A stretch of DNA of 64,000 bases from Epiperipatus broadwayi (Eukaryota > Onychophora > Udeonychophora > Euonychophora > Peripatidae). The position numbers were made by a program, and so were the translations under genes. Of the stretch, positions 57,364 to 64,000 are shown in pieces; positions within the stretch are counted from its first letter, which is position 1, and each line of letters opens with the position of its first letter. The stretch spans positions 3,916,142 to 3,980,141 of the forward strand of contig JAQFVV010006273.1 in assembly GCA_028023455.1 (NCBI GenBank), given 5' to 3'. The notes beneath the pieces were generated by a model, which saw only the letters and a list, made by a program, of their open reading frames with translations, did no database searches and was not told the DNA's origin.

Positions 57364-58240
57364 AAAAAAATCTTTAATGTAAATCTAATTTCCAAACTGG
57401 ATATGTTTATTTAGAGTGTTACGCAAAGTAGATGAATTCATTGTAAATAAACATCTTAATTAAGGAAAGAGTAAAAACACTTTCTTATTTATTAAAAACA
57501 GTTTATGAAGATTAAGTAATTAAAATCGTTTATAAATAAAAAAATTTATGAGGCAATTTGTTCCAAAAACACAAATGATATAAGCAGTAGCAAGATATTT
57601 ATGGGAAGTAGAGGTTTAGAAATTTAATAAAGATTTAAGTAAATTTTTGTACTATATTTTGAATATTTATATTTATAATTTTTTTAGAACACACACTCAA
57701 AATTAAACAAGTCTTGCTAATTTGACCAGTTCTTGTTTAATTTTGGAGTAATTGAGTAATTTTATTGACTAGTTTAGCTTTAAGCTTTTCATATTTATAT
57801 AACAATTGTCATCTAGAGACAAATTTATATTTTTATATGTAATCAAAATGTATTAAACTTATACATCATAGTCTACTTAAAAGAAATTAAAGATTGAATT
57901 ATCTATTATTATTTTAAGGTGAAATGACGTTTAGGTTGATTAATATATATTTAAATTTAAATATGTTCATCTAAATTATATATATGTTAATTACAATATT
58001 ATATAAGATGTGCTATTATCCATAATTGGCTGCAGAAAGAAGTTTGCTATTAACAGAAAGGAGACCCTTTGATTTCTCTTGGAGGCCTTAAAGAAACCGA
58101 GCAATGCAAATTACTAATGTCTACTCCATACGTTCTTGTCATTGCAGCTGTTATTACTATGTGATTATTCATATAGTATACAAAGATAGACGGGCTGCTC
58201 ACCAACATGCACTAGCCAGCATGGTAAGTTTATTGGCTTT
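57364..58240. other. AT-rich spacer with a repeat fragment
   Basis: Contains a fragment (57712-57790) of the foldback family at 46490-47010. A less AT-biased patch at 58040-58230 with no recognised identity may be the start of the RTE element. Confidence 0.5.
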
Positions 58241-58499
58241 TTACTTCTGAGTTTAAGATCAAGAAACACCATAGTCTTTCTTCTCAGTTGCCTGATAGGA
58301 AAGAATAAATGTTTGTGTAAATGATAAATATTTTTCCAATATATACAATTATGACAGACAAAAATAAATCATGGCCCTTATTCCCAGGAGGCTGTAAAGT
58401 CACCAACCAAAGCAGTGGTTGGTGTCTGAAGGGGGAAAAAATCCCCTGATTGCAGACCCAGGCTGCCATTTGATGACAACTTTTTATTTAGGTACTTAC

Positions 58500-59272
58500 A
58501 GCTGAGATCACTTTCAAATGAAAAAAGATTGCAAGAATTAGAACTGTCTTATCTTAAATGGGACATTATTGGACTTTGTGAAGTTAGAAGAAAAGGTGAA
58601 TAGATAAATGATTTAAAAAGTGGGCATGTATTCTATTATAAAGGTACAAATATGGAAAATAAAAGTGGAGTAGGATTTATTATAAATAAAAAGTGGAAGA
58701 ATAACATTGTGGAGATTGGTGCATCAGACAGAGTGGCAAAATTGGTTATACAACTTAATAGCAGATACCAAATGCAGATAATTCAGGTTTATGCACCAAC
58801 AAGTTCTCATACTGATTAAGTAGTAGAAGATTTTTATATGGATGTACAAATGGCTTTTGATCAGAGTAAACAACATTTTTCAAATTGTTATGGGAGACTT
58901 TATTGCTAGAATTGGTAAACAAATGAAAGATGAAAGTTCTGTAGGTAATTTTGTTTATGGTAATAGAAATGAGAGAGGACATAGATTTGTGGAGTTTGCA
59001 GAAAAAGAAAAACTTTATATTACGAATTCTTTTTTTGAAAAAAATGTTAAAAGGAAAAGGACATGGAAGCATCCAAATGGAGGTACAGCAGAATTGGATT
59101 ATATTTTGACTAACAGAAAATACATATTTCAAGATTGTAATGTTCTTAATAAATTTAACACAGGAAGCGACGATCGATTAGTAAGATGTAAGATATGTTT
59201 TAATGCAAAACTAGAGAGACAAAAATTATTAAGAAAAACAATATTAACAGTTGATATTCCTAATGCTCAGTA
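58500..59272 (+). pseudogene. RTE endonuclease domain, degenerate
   Basis: Blocks in order: KRLQELELSYLKWDIIGLCE, SGHVFYYKGT, GVGFIINKKWKNNIVE, QIIQVYAPTSSHTD, then 58842-59273 open with GDFIARIG, NERGHRFVEFA, TWKHPNGGTAELDYIL and GSDDRLVRC. Family active sites read GDFNA and SDHR; here N is I and H is D, so two catalytic residues are gone in addition to the stops at 58602 and 58818. Confidence 0.85.
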
Positions 59273-59699
59273 ACATTCTAATGAATTTAAATTAGAACTT
59301 ACAAATCGGTTTCAAGTATTAGTAGATTTTGAACATGATTCAGATTTGAATGAAATTAATATGAAAATAACTGATACACTTTTAAAAACTGCAACAGAGA
59401 TAGCTGGTAGAAAAAAGCAGCAATTGACCAATAACATTTCTACTGAGACTAAAGAATTTATGAAGAAAAGAAGGAATCTGAAGATACACAAAAATGATGC
59501 ATTAAAAAGGATTGAATATCTCGAATTTTGTAAAATGGTATGAAAAAGAGTTGAAAATGATATAAGGAAGTATAACTGTGAACTAGCAAGGAAAACTGTA
59601 GAAGAGAATAAAAGTCTTGAGTGTAAAACAATATTTTGGTATTGATAGGAAATTTTTATCTGCAATAGGAAAAAAATAAGGAATTATTATTAAAAAGAG

Positions 59700-59795
59700 A
59701 GATGACATTATGAAATGGGTAGAAGACTTTCATCAAGAATTATAAATGACATCATAAAATGGGTAAAAGACTTTCATCAAGAATTATATAGTAAT
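59700..59795 (+). repeat. 46-bp tandem duplication inside the RTE element
   Basis: The strings gacattatgaaatgggta...tcatcaagaattata and gacatcataaaatgggta...tcatcaagaattata sit side by side. The duplication adds 15 codons and is specific to this copy, as judged by the normal length of the region. Confidence 0.75.
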
Positions 59796-59849
59796 AAAGA
59801 ACAAGTTCCTCCTATATCTATTACATCTTCCAAATTGCCCAGAATTTTA

Positions 59850-60930
59850 AATGAAGAAATGAAGCATGCAATTAAATGTATGAAGAAAGGAAAGGCTCCA
59901 GGTAATGATGGAATTATAATTGGATATATTAAAAGAAGTAGGGAAAAAAATAGAATTTTTTTTTAACATATATCAAATGTCTAAATGATAAAGATGTATC
60001 AGATGATTGGAAGAATACAGTATTAATATTTAAAAAAGGTGATAAAGAAGATATTAGAAATTATAGACCTATCAGCCTTTTATCAGTTTTATACATAAGT
60101 TTTACCAAGATAATTATAATGTCTACAGAGAATATTGGATTTCCACCAACCAAGAGAACAAGCTAAATTTAAAATTGGTTTAGTACAGTAGATCATATCC
60201 AGGTATTGAGAGAATTTATAGAAAGGACAAGTGAATATGAGTTGCCATTATGCTTTGGATTTGTAGATTATGAAAAGGCATTTGATTCTATAAACATTTC
60301 TTCAGTGATTAAAGCATTGGATCATCAAGGTATAGATCCAAAATATTGTCATATTTTAAAGAATATTTATAAAAATGCAACAGCAACAATTAGATTACAT
60401 AATGATACTAGGAAAGTCAGCATTAAGAAGGGTGTAAAACAGGGTGACTTCATATCTTCAAAACTTTTTATGGCAGTGCTGCAAAAAGTATTTTGTGGAT
60501 TAAAATGGGAATCTAAAGGAGTGAAAGTAAATGGAGATTATTTAAGTCATTTAGATTTTTCAGATGATGTAGTTGTTTTTGCAAATAATGCTTTAGAGAT
60601 GCAGGAAATGTTGTAGGAGTTATCAGATGAAAGTAGGACTGAAGATAAATGTTAAAAAGTCTAAAGTAATGTTTAATGGATTTTTTCAAAATATGAAAAT
60701 AAAGATTGATTATGGTGAATTAGAAGAAATTAACAGTTACAAATACTTTGGCCAGATTTTTAGTACAGATGGAAATATAATATATGAAATTAATCGTAGA
60801 ATTAAACTTGGTTGGGGTGTTTTTGGTAGAAATAACTTAATACTAAAAAGAAATATGCTTATATGTTTGAAAATAAAGGTTTTTAATAAATGTGTTTTAC
60901 CAGTTCTTACTTATGGATCTGAGACTTGAA
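59850..60930 (+). pseudogene. RTE reverse transcriptase domain, degenerate
   Basis: GKAPGNDGIIIG opens the domain. Then DWKNTVLIFKKGDKEDI with RNYRPISLLS (frame broken), then 60206-60616 open: [17 protein letters not shown] (motif A with both expected Asp-region residues), IKKGVKQGDFISSKLF (motif B), and LDFSDDVVVFANNA (motif C, FSDD for the usual FADD). The thumb region with NSYKYFGQIF and LTYGSET follows at 60627-60929. Catalytic Asp residues are still present, but frameshifts separate the parts. Confidence 0.9.
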
Positions 60931-61325
60931 CACTTAATAGTAAAGCAATACAGAGATTTCAGACCACTCAAAGAAGTATGGAGAGATGCATGTTGGTAGT
61001 AACAAGAAGAGATCAGAAATGCAATATATTGGTAAAAGAATAAACAGGTGTTACTGACTTCATTGAAAAAATTAAAAGACTGAAGTAGTTGGGCTGAACA
61101 TATTTCTAGAAGAGATGATAATAGATGGACAATTAAAATTTCAAACTGGATTCCAAGAGATTGTAAAAGACACAGAAAGAGACCATATGTGGGATGGATG
61201 GATGAAGTAAGAAAATGTACAGGGGTGATGTAGAGAAGAAAAGCTAAAGATCAGAGAAGATGGACTAAACTTGGAGAGACCTTCATTCTGCAGTGGATTG
61301 ATAATGGTTAATGATGATGATTATC

Positions 61326-62553
61326 CTTAATTTCAGAAATCCATAGAAAAGCTTGGAATCAAATGCAATAATTATTAAAAAATGTGAATAGTTTATTTTT
61401 GGAAGTTTATGTAAAGTCTGAACACCAAAAGTAATGGTCTTGGATTATGTTTGAAGGAATTTAACTCCAGAGGCTACCATCATGTAACTACACCAAGCAA
61501 CATATCAGTGAATAATGAAGGGAGACTATTGTATACTGTATTATAAAACTTTTTATTAAAAGTATCTAATGATTTCGTTATTCATATCCACTTGACAAGT
61601 CAATAATAAATCTCTTACATCATAAAAAAATGTGCTGGATGGTTCATAAATAAGGAAAACACAGTGTCAAGTTTAATATTTTTTTTTGATTAATAATAAT
61701 GTGTTTTTAATTTATCTGGACTTAACTTTAATTATATAAACATATGGATTTTTGAAAATGAAAATATTTATTAAAGCTAATATTAACTATACATAAAATA
61801 AAAATAAATACGATTTTTTGCTTGTATAAGTACAAAAATTAAATTAGAGATCACTAAAAAATTTAAAAGTTATAAAAAAAATTTTGATTACTAGTGTAAA
61901 GTTTCTGGTGCAAAAAAGTGAATAATAGTCTATACATGTAATGCATTTACTTGTCTTCTATATTCAACTTTTTGTAATCAATAACATATAAAAGAATATG
62001 CTTCCATGGCAATAGCAAATAATTCCATAAGATAACCTACTCTTGTATTTCATAATATTTGGAAACCATTCATTAACTTTGCATTTAAAAAAATAGAATA
62101 ATCAGGAGAGTCCTCAAAGATAAGTGAATGAAATTTCTACTATTTGCCTTTGGCAGAATAGATGAATTCACCCAAAATTTAATGTTCACAAATGTAAAGG
62201 TTTCTGATTCCATTTATATGCTAGTCCTATACACATTAGGAAGATAGAGGAAAATGTCATATGGAACATTGTGTTATAAATTATCCTGTGTGCTATTATT
62301 AAATGTCGAATGTATTTTGAAAGTTCAAAGTTTGAATATTTTCTAAACACATTTAATATCAGATGATATTCATAGTCCAACATATAATTATTACTGAAAT
62401 GCCATCATTTGTAAACCTTCAGACAAACACTAATTATTCATTATTGATCATGATACTATGTCAGACTTTAGACATTTATAAAAAATTATGTGTAAAACTA
62501 GCCAAAATAGATCATTAATTAAATTTTTTTATGCAAATATAAATCCAAGCATT
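61326..62553. other. AT-rich spacer
   Basis: No gene seen. 62378-62440 is a relative of the sequence flanking the hairpin at 24805-25080 (gtccaacatat, ccatcat, cttcagacaaa). Confidence 0.5.
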
Positions 62554-62865
62554 ACATGATCACCATTATTTATACTGACACAAGCTGTTTACACAGAAGC
62601 CAAACTCTCTGTACAGTAAGTGCATGCCAGAGTAATCAATGGATGCAGGAAAGTTTGTGCATAAAATCCCTATCTAGTACCTACTCTTCTAATATTCCCA
62701 GACCTGTTTCTAGCTTGCAGACATCATCAGTGAGGAGCCTTAAATCTGAAAGCACTGCACCTAGATCTTAGAAACTAATGCAACCCTCCAGTAGCCACAA
62801 CAGTTATTTAAAAAGCTCTAAGTCCAACATGAAAACATAATAAGGTTTTAAATTCAAATTCATTT
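62554..62865 (-). repeat. H-family element H3, one-armed
   Basis: Left arm acatgatcaccat, acacaagctgtttacacag and gaagccaaactctc, then the centre with the ribozyme-like motif (62697-62735), then ggatctgaaagcactgcacctagat-like and gtccaacatgaaaa shared with H4. The right arm is missing. Confidence 0.8.
62697..62735 (-). ncRNA. Hammerhead ribozyme-like motif, family H3
   Basis: Minus strand: CCTCA, CTGATGA, stem II region TGTCTGCAAGCTA, GAAAC, loop AG, GTC, TGGG. All invariant core bases (CTGATGA, GAAA, GTC) are present. Stem I pairs over four bases with one wobble. Stem II has one mismatch in GTCT/AGCT compared with GGCT/AGCT. Confidence 0.6.
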
Positions 62866-62943
62866 GCTTATATAATCATATGGATCTGAACTCAGTTCAG
62901 CCTCCAAACTTTTTAGTGTCTTTGGTTCTTTAATAACCACAAC

Positions 62944-63413
62944 CACCATAATCCTTTTGGGCAAGATTATTATTAAAACACTATTTACCATTTTTAATGC
63001 TTATGCAAGCTGTTTACACAAATGCAAAACTCTCCATGCAGTAGTGCAACTCAATGTATGCCAAAGTAATCAATGGATGCAGGAAGGTTTACACATAAAA
63101 TCTTTATTGCATACTCATCAAATATCCCCAGACTAGTTTCTAGCTTGTTGCCTTCATCAGTGAAGAACTTTGGATCTGACAGCACTGCACATAGATCATA
63201 GGATATAATGCAACTCTCCAAACCATTGAGTCCAAAATGAAAATGCAATAATGTATTTAATTCAAGTAATCCATTAATTACTCTGGCTTGCACTGTGTGG
63301 CACTGCTGTATGGAGAGTTTTGGCTCTGTGCAAACAGCTTGTGTGAGCATAAAGTATGGTGATCATAAGATGTTTAGTGGTTTTATACCAATCCTACCCA
63401 AAAGATTATGGTG
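62944..63413 (-). repeat. H-family element H4, most complete, about 470 bp
   Basis: Long inverted arms run from caccataatccttttggg (62944) to its complement ending at 63413. Both contain tgcttatgcaagctgttt or acagcttgtgtgagcata and the inner caaaactctccatgcagtag arm. The unpaired centre has the ribozyme-like motif on the minus strand (63126-63165). It is the reference for the family. Confidence 0.85.
63126..63165 (-). ncRNA. Hammerhead ribozyme-like motif, family H4, intact core
   Basis: Minus strand: stem I strand CTTCA, core CTGATGA, A, stem II GGC with loop AACAA and GCT, A, core GAAAC, loop TA, GTC with cleavage after C, then stem I strand TGGGG. Stem I has five pairs (two wobbles). Stem III is two pairs (A-U, C-G). 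This is the minimal type I layout described for animal hammerheads. An A-A pair next to the core at the base of stem II is unusual. Confidence 0.65.
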
Positions 63414-63446
63414 ACTTGATATAAAGGTATAATTTTTTCTTCATCC

Positions 63447-63912
63447 ACAGATCAGCCATTTTTCAGTTTATAGTAAGTATCGTTGAAAACAGCAACAGTG
63501 TCCTCATGGATTCCTGTTAAACAATCAGTGATGAAGTCAATTTTATGAAGATTGTAATCCATGCATTGTAAGACCTGTTTGGTGACTTGAATGTATACTA
63601 CATGAAGGATTGAGCCAAACAGCTCAGTAATATCAAGTGATGATATGCGATGGTGCTGGTAAGGCTGTGCATTTTTAATATGGTCAACACATTTGAAGAA
63701 TGGTCTAATAATGCTTGACTTAGCACAATCATGTAGCATCACTTAACATTAATAAGTTGTATGGCTCATGTGACATTTATTCAAGTCATCAAACAGGCCT
63801 TACAATGCATGGACTACAATTCCCACAAAATTGATTTCATCACCAATTGTTTAACATGGATCCATAAGGACAGTGTTGCCATTTTCAACAAACATACTAT
63901 TAAATGGTAAAA
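63447..63912. repeat. Inverted repeat with protein-like arms
   Basis: Arms 63475-63612 (minus) and 63778-63912 (plus) both translate to the same peptide type: QVTKQVLQCMDYNLHKIDF and QVIKQALQCMDYNSHKIDF, then ITDCLTGIHEDTVAVFN and ITNCLTWIHKDSVAIFN. Differences lie largely at third codon positions, suggesting past coding selection. The left arm extends to MLHDCAKSSIIRPFFKC (frame 63452-63742). Protein unknown; a transposon-encoded fragment is likely. Confidence 0.5.
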
Positions 63913-64000
63913 AGTTTCCATAGGACTTTTCATCAGCAAGATTATATCAAATATATTCATAAATATGGTCAAAAAAGAATTATACCTTCTTGTGCATAAC

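Larger units (their letters stand above)
58480..61325 (+). mobile_element. RTE-clade LINE, nearly full length, inactive
   Basis: Non-LTR retrotransposon coding one polyprotein: an apurinic-type endonuclease (about 58500-59270), then a reverse transcriptase (about 59850-60930), then the C-terminal tail (60930-61310). Many stops and frameshifts break the frame. The 3' end reads RWTKLGETFILQWIDNG in the last frame and runs straight into a short ATG/ATGATGATG tail, typical of RTE elements, which end in short tandem repeats and not poly-A. No target duplication found. The 5' end is uncertain (58240-58500). Confidence 0.9.

Noticed and set aside
1-64000. CRISPR array, bacterial operons or integrated virus
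   Set aside because: No regular spacer repeats, no Shine-Dalgarno-linked gene clusters, no viral gene blocks; all evidence points to animal nuclear DNA.

Overview
The window is very AT-rich animal DNA, roughly three quarters A+T by eye. It is eukaryotic: coding sequence is broken into short exons with GT/AG borders and introns of 2.7 to 12.2 kb, and the interspersed repeats are metazoan types (an RTE-clade LINE, Penelope-like elements, hAT and Merlin-type DNA transposons, tRNA-derived SINEs). I could not fix the phylum from sequence alone; an AT-rich invertebrate is the best description.

The only clearly functional gene is on the minus strand and fills positions 3847 to 54440. Eight consecutive exons encode a continuous 350-residue stretch of an ABC transporter of subfamily C, closest to ABCC5 (MRP5) from remembered family sequence. 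They cover the second membrane domain, then the second nucleotide-binding domain up to the conserved R-x-NLDPF block. All seven exon junctions keep frame and no stop is present. The 5' exons lie beyond 54440 and are not recognised here. The 3' exons (signature motif, Walker B, stop) lie beyond position 1.

The left flank (1-3846) holds repeats: two copies of a foldback family, a 365-bp hAT MITE with a perfect 8-bp target duplication, and a Merlin/IS1016-like transposon whose transposase has lost its catalytic core. The introns carry foldback elements, two tRNA-like retroposons with clear target duplications, a 1.34-kb TIR element with telomere-like repeats, and an exact 78-bp tandem duplication. 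The region to the right (54441-64000) holds an exon-like zinc-finger-type reading frame with one in-frame stop, a GC-richer island with internal repeats, a nearly full-length dead RTE retrotransposon, and a cluster of foldback elements.

The most interesting signal is in the foldback elements. Two unrelated families, called H and K here, carry a sequence matching the minimal hammerhead self-cleaving ribozyme: CTGATGA, a stem II hairpin, GAAA, a tiny stem III, a cleavage-site H17, and flanking complementary stem I strands. Family H keeps an intact core in at least one copy. In family K, stem I pairing survives in several copies and stem III in a changed but still paired form. Penelope-like remnants carry a related motif that lacks an obvious cleavage site. 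This suggests small non-autonomous, ribozyme-bearing repeats (retrozyme-like) fixed as inverted repeats. That reading is inference and needs folding, family alignment and cleavage or RNA data.
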